Assembly: GCA_017477435.1 (NCBI GenBank)
Contig: JAFUVV010000050.1
Location: forward strand, 1 to 41,644
Direction of reading: 5' to 3'
Length of the DNA stretch: 41,644 nucleotides
Source of the DNA: Prevotella sp.
Lineage (GTDB): Bacteria > Bacteroidota > Bacteroidia > Bacteroidales > Bacteroidaceae
In this document: positions 1 through 7,945 of the stretch, one piece after another
Numbering within the stretch: the stretch's first letter is position 1
How the letters are laid out: the number at the start of each line of letters is the position of its first letter
Made by a program: the position numbers and the translations under genes
The notes under the pieces: generated by a model
Told to the model about the DNA's origin: nothing
The model's input: only the letters and a program-made list of their open reading frames with translations
Databases searched by the model: none

Positions 1-1571
1 ATCTTCACTTCGCCGTCGATGACCACGTATTCGTCGTCTTTGTTGAACATGCAGTAGGCTTTCAGCAGTTGCTGTAGAGTGTGTACGCGCTCGCTCTGCA
101 CGCCGTAGTGGTTCATGAGGTCGTCCTTTCGGTTGAGCCGTTCTTCCTCGCTGAGTCCTGTTTCTGCTTCGAGAGCTGAGAGTTGCGAGGTGATGTCGGG
201 TAGCACGAAGAGGTCTTTGTCGTCTACTTGTCGTGCCAGCCAGTCGGTGCCTTTGTCTGTGAGGTCGCAGGAGTTGAGCTTCTCGTCGACGACGAAATAG
301 AGTGGCTCAATGGCTTTTGGCATCTCGCGGTTGTTGTTCTGCATGTAGAACTCCTCTGTCTTGAGCATGCCTGTCTTGATGCCTTCTTCTGAGAGGAATT
401 TTATGAGAGCTTTGTTTTTTGGCAGTGCTTTGTATGAGCGGAATAGCGACAGGAATCCCTCTTCGAGTATTTTCGGGTCGTTCTTTTCTGTTCCTTCGGC
501 TATTTTCTGCTTTGCCTCCGAGAGGTATTGCGTTGCGAGTTGTCGCTGTACGTTTACGAGTCGTTCTACTAGTGGCTGATATTCCTCAAACATCTGGTCG
601 TCGCCTTTTGGCACTGGTCCTGATATGATGAGCGGCGTACGTGCGTCGTCGATGAGCACAGAGTCTACCTCGTCGACGATGGCGTAGTTGTGTGCGCGCT
701 GTACGAGGTCGGCTGGTGCCACTGCCATGTTGTCGCGCAGGTAGTCGAAGCCGAATTCGTTGTTTGTGCCGAATGTGATGTCGGCTTCGTAGGCTTTGCG
801 TCGCGCTGCTGAGTTGGGCTGGTGCTTGTCGATGCAGTCGACGGAGAGTCCGTTGAACTCGTAGAGTGGTCCCATCCATTCCGAGTCACGTTTTGCCAGA
901 TAGTCGTTCACCGTGACCACATGTACGCCGTTTCCTGTCAGTGCGTTGAGGAATACGGGGAGCGTGGCCACGAGGGTCTTTCCTTCTCCCGTAGCCATTT
1001 CGGCTATTTTTCCCTGATGCAGTACGACGCCTCCGAAGAGCTGCACGTCGTAGTGTATCATTTCCCATTTCAGATCGTTGCCACCAGCTGTCCAGTGGTT
1101 GTGGTAGATTGCCTTGTCGTCGTCGATGGAGATGAAGTCTTTCTTCGGGTCGGCGGCGAGCTCGCGGTCGAAGTCAGTGGCTGTTACCACTGTCTCTTCG
1201 TTCTCGGCAAAGCGTCGGGCGGTCTCCTTGACGATGCTGAATGCCACGGGCATCACCTCGTCGAGTTTCTTCTCCAGTATGTCGAGGATTTCTTTGTCTA
1301 TTTTGTCAATCTGGCTGAAGATGGCCTCACGCTCGTCGAGCGGGGTGTCTTCGATCTTTGCGCGCAGTTCTTCTATCTGTGCTCTCTCTTCTTTCACTGC
1401 GCCCTGAACGTAGTCTTTTATCTCCTTACTCTTTGCTCGCAGGTCGTCGTTGCTGAGCTTTTCTATTTCGGGGTAGACGCTCTTCACTTTCTCCACGAGG
1501 GGCTGTATCAGACGCATGTCGCGTGTCGATTTGTCACCGAAAAGTGACTTCAAAAATGCATTGAAATTCAT
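1..1571 (-). CDS. secA: Preprotein translocase ATPase SecA, 5' part (gene runs off the window)
   Basis: SecA is the cytosolic motor that drives unfolded preproteins through the SecYEG channel using ATP. Translating the minus strand from the ATG at 1569-1571 gives an uninterrupted frame to the window edge, about 523 residues. It starts [19 protein letters not shown]. The nucleotide-binding Walker A motif (ATGEGKT) lies near residues 193-199. The DEAD-like segment ([17 protein letters not shown]) and the [11 protein letters not shown] motif are also present. A charged segment near residues 55-105 sits before the first nucleotide-binding motif, as expected of the longer SecA proteins of Bacteroidota. 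The C-terminal part (second ATPase lobe, scaffold and zinc tail) lies outside the window. A canonical Bacteroidota promoter lies just upstream at 1615-1647. The identification is secure from sequence. Confidence 0.97.
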   Translation of the reverse strand, partial: MNFNAFLKSLFGDKSTRDMRLIQPLVEKVKSVYPEIEKLSNDDLRAKSKEIKDYVQGAVKEERAQIEELRAKIEDTPLDEREAIFSQIDKIDKEILDILEKKLDEVMPVAFSIVKETARRFAENEETVVTATDFDRELAADPKKDFISIDDDKAIYHNHWTAGGNDLKWEMIHYDVQLFGGVVLHQGKIAEMATGEGKTLVATLPVFLNALTGNGVHVVTVNDYLAKRDSEWMGPLYEFNGLSVDCIDKHQPNSAARRKAYEADITFGTNNEFGFDYLRDNMAVAPADLVQRAHNYAIVDEVDSVLIDDARTPLIISGPVPKGDDQMFEEYQPLVERLVNVQRQLATQYLSEAKQKIAEGTEKNDPKILEEGFLSLFRSYKALPKNKALIKFLSEEGIKTGMLKTEEFYMQNNNREMPKAIEPLYFVVDEKLNSCDLTDKGTDWLARQVDDKDLFVLPDITSQLSALEAETGLSEEERLNRKDDLMNHYGVQSERVHTLQQLLKAYCMFNKDDEYVVIDGEVK

Positions 1572-1614
1572 ATTCTGTTGTTGTTATCTTCTATAAAATT
1601 AATAATGTGGCCGA

Positions 1615-1647
1615 CAAAGTTAATAATAAAATGGGAGAAAACCCAAA
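1615..1647 (-). promoter_or_regulatory. Predicted Bacteroidota-type promoter of secA
   Basis: On the minus strand TTTG (plus 1644-1647) is followed after 21 bases by TAACTTTG (plus 1615-1622). This matches the known Bacteroidota -33/-7 consensus. The start site would fall near 1608, leaving a leader of about 37 bases before the secA ATG. Confidence 0.65.
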
Positions 1648-1712
1648 TTAATTTTGTCTTTTCCGCTTGATGATGTATTTTTTGCCGTTTAGTGGCGTCG
1701 TCTCCGGCGGCA

Positions 1713-1795
1713 GTACATGGCCCATGTACTGTGAGTACAAAGCCCATGTACTGTGAGTACAAGAGCCATGTACTTGGAGTACAAGGCCCATGTAC
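1713..1795. repeat. 83-bp array of 22-bp GTAC repeats, copy 1
   Basis: Three full 22-bp units plus a partial one, each built as GTAC-N5-GTAC-N9. The N5 is mostly TGTGA and the N9 is mostly AAAGCCCAT or similar. Neighbouring GTAC boxes create palindromes such as GTACATGGCCCATGTAC. The array lies between the end of the upstream minus-strand gene (1857) and the secA promoter. A second array of exactly the same length lies at 29969-30051. Short frames across it read as VHGPCT/YSQYMG peptides, but nothing suggests they are translated. The rest of the 1572-1856 gap holds only the secA promoter. Confidence 0.9.
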
Positions 1796-1856
1796 TGTGG
1801 CCTGACGCCGATAATGAGCCAGTCGTCCTGCCTATGCAATATTGCTTACATGACGA

Positions 1857-3230
1857 CTATCTCAGCGGCGAAGCGCTGCATGCGTTTGGTGCGCGGATGT
1901 GGATAGCGCCTGCAATGGTGGGTGCTATCTGGTCGGTTGTGACGGGTAGGCTGATGCGTTGTGCCTTGGTGCCGGCGCCGTAGAAGATGATTGGGAATGG
2001 CACGAAGGATGCTCTCGACGTGAATTTCTCGCCTGTCTCCTCGTTCACCACCTGCCATCCCGGAGAAATCTCTACGATGATGTCGCCGCTGATGTTGGGC
2101 GAGTAGGGGCTGTCGACCACGGCGCGTACGCCTGAGAGCTGTATGATGAAGTCCTTCGAGCGCGAGACGATCTCGCTGAAGTTTATGTGGCGCTGCTCTG
2201 CCAGTTTGCGGTTGAGGTAGATTTGGTTGTGGAAGCATGTCTCCACATAGCGTGCCTGCCCGTAGATGGCGCCGAGATACATGTTGAGCAGCTGCGCAGT
2301 GCGGTTGATGTAGAATGTTCCCGTCGGGATTTTATACTTGGCATAGTCGGGCTCGGGCTCTACGACGTAGCCGGTGCTTGTGACCACGAAGAGCGCCTTT
2401 CCGCTGCCCACCTTCTTCTCTATCTCCCCCACGAGGCGGCCCATCGATTTGTCGAGCGCGAGATAGATTTGCTCCATCTCCTCGGGGGTGTTCTCGGCTT
2501 TGTTGGAGGTGGCCGAAAGTGTGACGGCAAGATAGTCGGTCACCTCGTCGCGGCCCATTGCTTTTCCGTCGGCACAGGCTATGGCGAGGTCGACTATGCG
2601 GTCGTTCTTATTAGGCTTGTTCTCAGAGGATTGTGCGTTTGCATTCGCGTAATTCATTAACCACGAAATTGCCTCCTGAGAGTAGTAGTCCGACGTGAGC
2701 CATTTGTCTGTCTTTCCGTCGATCCAGAATGCACCGTCGGCAGCATGTCCAGCGGAGAGGATGGCTGCGTCTTTCTCCTCGGCAACGCCATAGACGATGG
2801 CCGCTCCCGACGTGGCAACCTTCAGTTCGTCGGCGATTGTCGAGGCGAGCATCTTCTCGGGCGAGTAGAGATGCTTTTGGTCGTCGACAGCCTGGATGGG
2901 CCGGAGCGTATTTCGGTCGATCCACTGCGAGCCCACGATATTATTATAATAAGGTGTCGTCCCCGTGGCTATTGCTGCCACAGCCGAGGCGCGGTCGACG
3001 TTCTTGAACGGATAGGCAGCGGCCTCGTAGACGGTGCCTTCGGTGAGCAGACGCTTAAATCCGTCGGAAGAGTAGAGGGCAGAGAACTGCTCGATATAGT
3101 CGGTGCGCAGTTGATCGACAGTAATGTTTACCACCAGCCGCGGGGCAGGCTGCAGACTCTGCGCCACGAGAGCGTTACTACTCAGTACAAAAGTGATTAT
3201 CGCGGAAATACGTATCAGTTTGTCGTTCAT
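1857..3230 (-). CDS. Alkaline-phosphatase-superfamily exported protein, probably catalytically inactive
   Basis: 457 residues with an N-terminal signal peptide (cleavage near LVAQ, residue 24). The fold resembles the PafA-like/type I phosphodiesterase branch: VVNITVDQLRTDY (metal Asp at about 39), ATGTTP near 88-93, AILSAGHAADGAFWID near 156-171, and a C-terminal IAPTIAGA...PNACSASPL segment typical of the family. Key residues appear lost. The position of the nucleophilic Thr in the usual PTYTAIGH motif reads R80, the His of the usual HGI reads Asn (NNIVG), and the TADHG metal motif reads TSTGY at about 284-288. The protein is also shorter than typical PafA proteins. I infer a pseudo-phosphatase or an altered function. 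It is encoded 15 bases after DUF4105, so the two are probably co-transcribed. The family call is firm; inactivity is inferred from remembered family motifs. Confidence 0.85.
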   Translation of the reverse strand: MNDKLIRISAIITFVLSSNALVAQSLQPAPRLVVNITVDQLRTDYIEQFSALYSSDGFKRLLTEGTVYEAAAYPFKNVDRASAVAAIATGTTPYYNNIVGSQWIDRNTLRPIQAVDDQKHLYSPEKMLASTIADELKVATSGAAIVYGVAEEKDAAILSAGHAADGAFWIDGKTDKWLTSDYYSQEAISWLMNYANANAQSSENKPNKNDRIVDLAIACADGKAMGRDEVTDYLAVTLSATSNKAENTPEEMEQIYLALDKSMGRLVGEIEKKVGSGKALFVVTSTGYVVEPEPDYAKYKIPTGTFYINRTAQLLNMYLGAIYGQARYVETCFHNQIYLNRKLAEQRHINFSEIVSRSKDFIIQLSGVRAVVDSPYSPNISGDIIVEISPGWQVVNEETGEKFTSRASFVPFPIIFYGAGTKAQRISLPVTTDQIAPTIAGAIHIRAPNACSASPLR

Positions 3231-3245
3231 CTGGCTTTTACTATT

Positions 3246-4442
3246 TTATTTTCTTGTTTCTATTATCTTCAGCAAGTATCTTGCCATCAGTACCAGGGCA
3301 AGCATTATTTCTCCCTCAGGATACTTTTGCAGCAGTCCGCCGATGAGATATACGACGAGCAGGGCGCACCACACTTTCAGCCACTTATGGCATTGCCCGT
3401 TTTTCAGATTCTTGACTATCGGACAGATCAAGAAAAGATTGACTGGGCAGAAAAGCAGAATCTGGAAATTAAGTTGCACCGTTGGGTGCTGCGAGAAAAC
3501 CATTGCCAGCAGTATGAGTCCGGCAATGCCGTCGGCAGACAGGAGCACTGCGTCGAGCAGCCAGTAACTTTTCTTTCTCCGGCTTTCTATGATTGTTGCT
3601 ACGAAGATGACGAGCGACAGGATCATTACGGCGTCGAATGGCTTCAGCGGGAAACCGCCGGCGTGTGTCTGCTCCGAAGGCATGACAAGCCATTCGGTCG
3701 ACTCTACAAGCTTCTTCTCGCTGCCGTCGTTGCCAACGATCACCGCATTGTCGAAATCCTTCATCAGGTTCTCAGGCAAGAATTGCTGCTCTTCGTAAGT
3801 TATTGGGACGTCGGCTTTTACTCCGAGCAGGAGGTCGTTGCCCAGCCGCGCCCAAGGATGACTCCCGTTGTAGGCGTGGATGGCGCTGCGATAGGTCACG
3901 ACAGAATCCGCGGCGTGGCGATAGTCTATCCTGCCAGAGATGTTGTCGGCGATGATATTGCGGGCGCGGGTAGTGCAGTTGTCGTAGAAATAATTGTAGC
4001 GATACACCCTGTTCTCAGGCAGATAGTTCATCTCGAGTGCACTCACGATGGCAAGCTTGTCCGCAGCCCCGAGGTTCAGTCTTTGCTCCTTCACCCAGCG
4101 CCCCTCGTGGGCGTAGGCAGCGCAAAACGACTCGAAGGTGGAAAGGCCCATCGTGTAGTCGGTGATGCCAAACACGAACAGCGGGACGAAGAAACTCTTT
4201 TCGAGCGAAAAGATGCCATAGTTTGCCACCACGTCGGCCTGCCGTGCACGGTTGTTCACGCGGATTGCCGTGTGTCCATAGAGAGTGTAGACCTCATTGC
4301 CCGGCCCGCACGTGAGAAGGCTGATATCGACAGAATCCATCTCTGAGAGACGGTCGCTGACGGATGATGCGCTTGCAGTATTTGTTAATAATAGAAAAAA
4401 AACAATCGGCAAGCATTTGAAAAAGCTCCTAAAATGTTTCAC
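3246..4442 (-). CDS. DUF4105-family (Lnb N-terminal periplasmic domain) membrane protein
   Basis: 398 residues. An N-terminal signal or anchor segment (residues 8-25) precedes a DUF4105-like domain that shows the motifs LLTCGPGNEVYTLYGHTAIR near 43-62, NYGIFSL, FVFGITDYTMG, and PENRVYRYNYFYDNCTTRAR near 141-160. The conserved His and Cys lie in these motifs. The C-terminal third (about 270-395) holds four or five hydrophobic helices, so the domain is probably held at the inner membrane facing the periplasm. The family includes a component linked to lipoprotein and cell-wall metabolism in other bacteria, but its biochemical role here is not evident. It is the first gene of a two-gene unit with the phosphatase-like gene downstream and is divergent from the envelope operon at 4577. 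The ATG at 4442 gives a good signal sequence. Confidence 0.85.
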   Translation of the reverse strand: MKHFRSFFKCLPIVFFLLLTNTASASSVSDRLSEMDSVDISLLTCGPGNEVYTLYGHTAIRVNNRARQADVVANYGIFSLEKSFFVPLFVFGITDYTMGLSTFESFCAAYAHEGRWVKEQRLNLGAADKLAIVSALEMNYLPENRVYRYNYFYDNCTTRARNIIADNISGRIDYRHAADSVVTYRSAIHAYNGSHPWARLGNDLLLGVKADVPITYEEQQFLPENLMKDFDNAVIVGNDGSEKKLVESTEWLVMPSEQTHAGGFPLKPFDAVMILSLVIFVATIIESRRKKSYWLLDAVLLSADGIAGLILLAMVFSQHPTVQLNFQILLFCPVNLFLICPIVKNLKNGQCHKWLKVWCALLVVYLIGGLLQKYPEGEIMLALVLMARYLLKIIETRK

Positions 4443-4499
4443 GATGCAAAAATAGTTTATATTTTGCAGTTATCATGATATTATTTCGAATTTTTTCAA

Positions 4500-4548
4500 T
4501 AATTTTGCACCGATTATGACCATTGGGCAAAAAGAGCCCGTGCTTTTT
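4500..4548 (+). promoter_or_regulatory. Predicted promoter and small leader hairpin of the envelope operon
   Basis: TAATTTTG at 4500-4507 matches the Bacteroidota -7 box; no clear -33 TTTG is seen at the right distance. Downstream, GGGC (4525-4528) and GCCC (4536-4539) can pair around AAAAAGA, and a run of five T follows at 4544-4548. This could be a weak attenuator in the leader. The hairpin is visible; its role is inferred. Confidence 0.45.
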
Positions 4549-4576
4549 AGGAAAATAAAGACAGACAATATAAAAT

Positions 4577-5884
4577 ATGTGCAAAATAAAGAATATTTGC
4601 ATTGCAGGCCTGCTTGCTGTTGCCCCCGGTATCGTGGCAGCACAGAGCGGCACCAACTCTCCTTACAGCCAATACGGGTTTGGCGAACTTACTGAGCAGT
4701 CGACAGGCTTCAACCGCGGCATGAACGGCGTGGGAATAGGCTATCGAGAGCATAACCAGGTGAACTTCCTCAATCCCGCTTCTTATTCGGCAGTCGACTC
4801 GATGTCGTTCATCTTCGACGTGGGCATAGCAGGACAGCTGACAAACTTCGAGGAAGGCGGCAGACGGCTGAATGCCAACAACGCAAACCTGGAATATATC
4901 TCGGCACTCTTCCGTGCCGCAAGGCATTTCGGCATAGGATTCGGACTTATGCCATATACCAACGTGGGATACAGCTATTCCTCTTCGTCGAAAATAAGCA
5001 GCGACGAGTCGGGCACGACGACATACACCAATACCTATTCCGGTTCCGGCGGATTGCACCAGGCATACCTCGGTTTTGGGTGGGAACCATTCAAAGGCTT
5101 GGCCATCGGTGTGAACGGTTCATATCTCTGGGGCTCGATAGACCGCTCCGTGGTGAACAGCTACAGCGATGTCTACATCAATACCCTGTCGAAATATTAC
5201 TCTGCCGACGTGAGAAACTTCAAGGTCGACTTCGGACTGCAGTTCACTGCCCGCCTGTCGAAGAACGACAAGGTGACGCTCGGCGCAACATATTCGCTCG
5301 GACATAAACTCGGCACCGACCCGGAATGCAAGGTGATATCGAGAAACTCGCAGACATCCGTCTCCGACACAACCGTCTATACCATCGACAACGCTTTCGA
5401 ACTGCCGTCGGTATACGGAGGAGGATTCCTGTGGAACCATAAGAACAAACTGCGCATCGGTGCCGACTATACACTCCAGAAATGGGCCGGAATATCGTTC
5501 CCGATGTATGACTCCTCAAGCGGGACACCACAGTATGCACTCAGGAGCGGAATGTTCAAAGACCGCCACAAGGTGAATGTCGGCGTGGAGTTTGTAGCCG
5601 ACGAGGACGGCCGCTCATATCTAAAGAAAATCAGATATCGCATCGGAGCTGGCTATGCAACACCATATCAGGTGATAAACGGCATCGACGGGCCAAAGGA
5701 GTATAGCGTCAGCGCAGGTTTGGGAATACCCATCACAAACAGATACAACAACCGCTCTATCCTGAACATATCAGGACAGTGGATCTGTCGCGACGCCAAG
5801 AGCCTGATAAAGGAAAACTCCTTCAGAATAAACATCGGACTGACGTTCAACGAACGGTGGTTCGCAAAATGGAAGGTTCAGTAG
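4577..5884 (+). CDS. Outer-membrane beta-barrel-like protein, conserved in Bacteroidales
   Basis: 435 residues with a signal peptide ending near IVAAQS (residue 23). The start of the mature protein, TNSPYSQYGFGELTEQ, is characteristic of a Bacteroidota outer-membrane protein group often found next to LptC and GldE genes. The body is rich in alternating aromatic and glycine strands (FGIGFGLMPYTNVGYSYSSSS; LAIGVNGSYLWGSIDRS; RYRIGAGYATPYQ) and ends WFAKWKVQ, consistent with a barrel of perhaps 14 strands. The predicted location is the outer membrane. The function is unknown. Its position as first gene of an operon with LptC-like and PPIase-like genes points to envelope assembly. It ends 21 bases before the next gene. 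Confidence 0.75.
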   Translation: MCKIKNICIAGLLAVAPGIVAAQSGTNSPYSQYGFGELTEQSTGFNRGMNGVGIGYREHNQVNFLNPASYSAVDSMSFIFDVGIAGQLTNFEEGGRRLNANNANLEYISALFRAARHFGIGFGLMPYTNVGYSYSSSSKISSDESGTTTYTNTYSGSGGLHQAYLGFGWEPFKGLAIGVNGSYLWGSIDRSVVNSYSDVYINTLSKYYSADVRNFKVDFGLQFTARLSKNDKVTLGATYSLGHKLGTDPECKVISRNSQTSVSDTTVYTIDNAFELPSVYGGGFLWNHKNKLRIGADYTLQKWAGISFPMYDSSSGTPQYALRSGMFKDRHKVNVGVEFVADEDGRSYLKKIRYRIGAGYATPYQVINGIDGPKEYSVSAGLGIPITNRYNNRSILNISGQWICRDAKSLIKENSFRINIGLTFNERWFAKWKVQ

Positions 5885-5905
5885 TCACCATCAAACACGA
5901 TACCC

Positions 5906-6550
5906 TTGAGACGACTCCTGTATTTTTCCGCCGTGATGATGGTCTTTCTTGTTGCATGCGAGCAACAGAAAGAACACACAGCTCCCGCAATACTTGAGCG
6001 CGACTCCGTACCGGTGATGACGACCTACGGAGTGAACACCCTCATCTCCGATTCCGGCGTGATGAAATATCGAATCATATCAGAAGAGTGGAAAGTAAAC
6101 CAAAACCTCCACACTCCACGATGGATATTTGAGAAGGCTATATTCCTCGAACAGTTCGACGAGAAATTCAAGCCGATGACATACATACAGGCCGACACTG
6201 CATACTATTATACAGAGAAACGCCTGTGGGAACTGCGAGGCAGGGTACACATAAAAACATCCGACGGACTTACATACGACAGCGAGCAACTCTATTGGGA
6301 CGAGCGTATGAAGAAACTATATTCCAACACGTTCTCCCGCCTCGTCACTCCAGAGCGAAGCCTGCAGGGGGCTTACTTCTGGAGCAATGAGACAATGACG
6401 AAATACTACGTCTCAAACAGTAAAGGCTCGTTTGAGAAAGGCATAATGGATAGTGATGCCGACGAGGCAAATGCCGCCTCAGACACTTTGCAGCAACCAA
6501 TGCGTCCACAGGCAACACCTGTGAGGAGAAGCACGTCGGCAAACAGATAA
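5906..6550 (+). CDS. lptC: LPS export ABC transporter periplasmic protein LptC (lipoprotein)
   Basis: 214 residues starting with a TTG codon (MRRLLYFSAVMMVFLVAC); the next ATG, at about 5936, would remove most of the signal sequence. LVAC-E is a lipobox, so the protein is probably a lipoprotein. The body has the LptC pattern of short beta repeats: SDSGVMKYRIISEEWKV, FLEQFDEKFKPMTYIQADTA, KRLWELRGRVHIKTSDGLT, YDSEQLYWDERMKKLYS. LptC carries lipopolysaccharide from the LptBFG extractor toward LptA. The C-terminal tail (residues about 180-214) is low-complexity, rich in Ala, Pro, Gln and Arg. It lies in the envelope operon with 18 bases to the next gene. The LptC-like call is confident; the exact start is less certain. 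Confidence 0.85.
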   Translation: MRRLLYFSAVMMVFLVACEQQKEHTAPAILERDSVPVMTTYGVNTLISDSGVMKYRIISEEWKVNQNLHTPRWIFEKAIFLEQFDEKFKPMTYIQADTAYYYTEKRLWELRGRVHIKTSDGLTYDSEQLYWDERMKKLYSNTFSRLVTPERSLQGAYFWSNETMTKYYVSNSKGSFEKGIMDSDADEANAASDTLQQPMRPQATPVRRSTSANR

Positions 6551-6568
6551 CAATTATAAGAAACAGAC

Positions 6569-7837
6569 TTGGAAGATTCTAATATATCGTTAATAATCGC
6601 AATCGGCATAACGCTCGTTATGTCGGCATTCTTTTCAGGGATGGAAATTGCCTTCATCTCAAGCAACCGACTGCTTGCCGAGATGGACAAAGGACGCAAG
6701 ACACTCACAGCCTCCATCCTCTCCCGATTCTTCTCCCATCCCAATGCCTTCGTGAGCACAATGCTCGTGGGCAACAACATCGTACTCGTCGTCTATGGCA
6801 TCCTCTTCGCACGACTGTTCGACAACACTATCTTCAGTGGCATGCCCGCGACGTTCACCGTGCCCGCCGACACAATCCTATCCACCTTGATCGTGCTCTT
6901 CACCGGCGAGTTCCTGCCGAAGACTCTCTTCCGCAGTAACCCCAACAAAATGCTTTCTCTTTTCTCACTGCCCGCATATTTCTTCTATATCATCCTCTGG
7001 CCGATAAGCAAATTTGCCACCCTGCTATCAAAGATATTCCTCAGACTGGCAGGCATAAGGGTGAAAGAAGAGGAAGACGACGAGGGATTCTCCAAAGTAG
7101 ACCTCGACTTTCTCGTGCAGTCGAGCATCGACAATGCCCCCGACGATACAAAGATCGACGACGAAGTGAAGATCTTCCAGAATGCACTCGAATTTCCTGA
7201 TACAAAAGTGAGAGACTGCATGATACCTCGTACGGAAATCAATGCAGTGGATATTAACGACTGCACCGTCGACGAGCTCAGGCAGAAATTCGTCGAGAGC
7301 GGAAACAGCAAGCTTATTGTCTACGATGAAGATATCGACCACATCGTAGGATATATCCATAGTTCGGAAATGTTCCGCCAGCCAGATAAGTGGCGCGACA
7401 ATATCCAGACGATGCCTTTCGTTCCTGAGACAATGGCAGCACAGAAACTCATGAAGACCCTCCTCGGGCAGAAGAAGAGCCTCGGCGTAGTTGTCGACGA
7501 GTTCGGCGGAACAAGCGGTATCGTGTCGCTCGAAGATATCGTGGAAGAGATATTCGGCGACTTCGAAGATGAACACGACAATGCCAAGTACGTAGCTCAG
7601 CAGACATCCGACGGAGAATACCTCCTCTCCGCCCGGCTTGAGATAGACAAGGTGAACGAACTGTTCGATCTCGATCTTCCTGAAAGTGACGACTACATGA
7701 CCGTCGGCGGACTCATCCTTCACGAATACCAGAGCTTCCCAAAGCTTAACGAAGTTGTGAAGATCGGACGCTTTGAGTTCAAGATTCTGCAAAACACGAG
7801 TACCAAAATCGAGCTTGTAAAGCTAAAGGTAGAGTAG
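6569..7837 (+). CDS. gldE: GldE/CorC-like DUF21-CBS-CorC_HlyC membrane protein
   Basis: 422 residues. An N-terminal DUF21 region (residues about 5-140) has three to four membrane helices and the SAFFSGMEIAFISSNR motif. A CBS pair follows at about 200-320 (VRDCMIPRTEINAVD; GYIHSSEMF; LGVVVDEFGGTSGIVSLEDIVEEIFGD). A CorC_HlyC domain makes up the end (about 335-422). The family includes Mg/Co efflux-related CorC proteins and the Bacteroidota GldE. In this clade GldE-type proteins sit next to LptC and a PPIase and do not by themselves imply gliding. The start is a TTG (an in-frame stop lies at 6557-6559); the first ATG, near 6620, would cut into the first membrane helix, so TTG is preferred. Confidence 0.88.
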   Translation: MEDSNISLIIAIGITLVMSAFFSGMEIAFISSNRLLAEMDKGRKTLTASILSRFFSHPNAFVSTMLVGNNIVLVVYGILFARLFDNTIFSGMPATFTVPADTILSTLIVLFTGEFLPKTLFRSNPNKMLSLFSLPAYFFYIILWPISKFATLLSKIFLRLAGIRVKEEEDDEGFSKVDLDFLVQSSIDNAPDDTKIDDEVKIFQNALEFPDTKVRDCMIPRTEINAVDINDCTVDELRQKFVESGNSKLIVYDEDIDHIVGYIHSSEMFRQPDKWRDNIQTMPFVPETMAAQKLMKTLLGQKKSLGVVVDEFGGTSGIVSLEDIVEEIFGDFEDEHDNAKYVAQQTSDGEYLLSARLEIDKVNELFDLDLPESDDYMTVGGLILHEYQSFPKLNEVVKIGRFEFKILQNTSTKIELVKLKVE

Positions 7838-7885
7838 CAAGGCATTTTTTCTCGAAAATTATGCCGTTGTTTAAACGGAAATTAG

Positions 7886-7893
7886 TAAATTTG
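7886..7893 (+). promoter_or_regulatory. Candidate -7 box of the PPIase-like gene
   Basis: TAAATTTG matches TAnnTTTG; GTTG at 7866-7869 may act as a weak -33 box with a short spacer. Transcription would start near 7900. This would make the TTG at 7904 almost leaderless and supports the ATG at 7946 as the translation start. Confidence 0.45.
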
Positions 7894-7945
7894 CAGGCTG
7901 AATTTGAAAAGTAAAAACAAAATTAAAAGAATAAATAAAAGAAAA

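Noticed and set aside
1713-1795. CRISPR array
   Set aside because: Regular 22-bp units have no unique spacers between them and no cas genes are present. The same holds for 29969-30051 and 14058-14178.
2745-4346. 533-residue plus-strand open frame
   Set aside because: It lies antisense to the DUF4105 and phosphatase-like genes, which have clear family motifs. Its composition is not protein-like.
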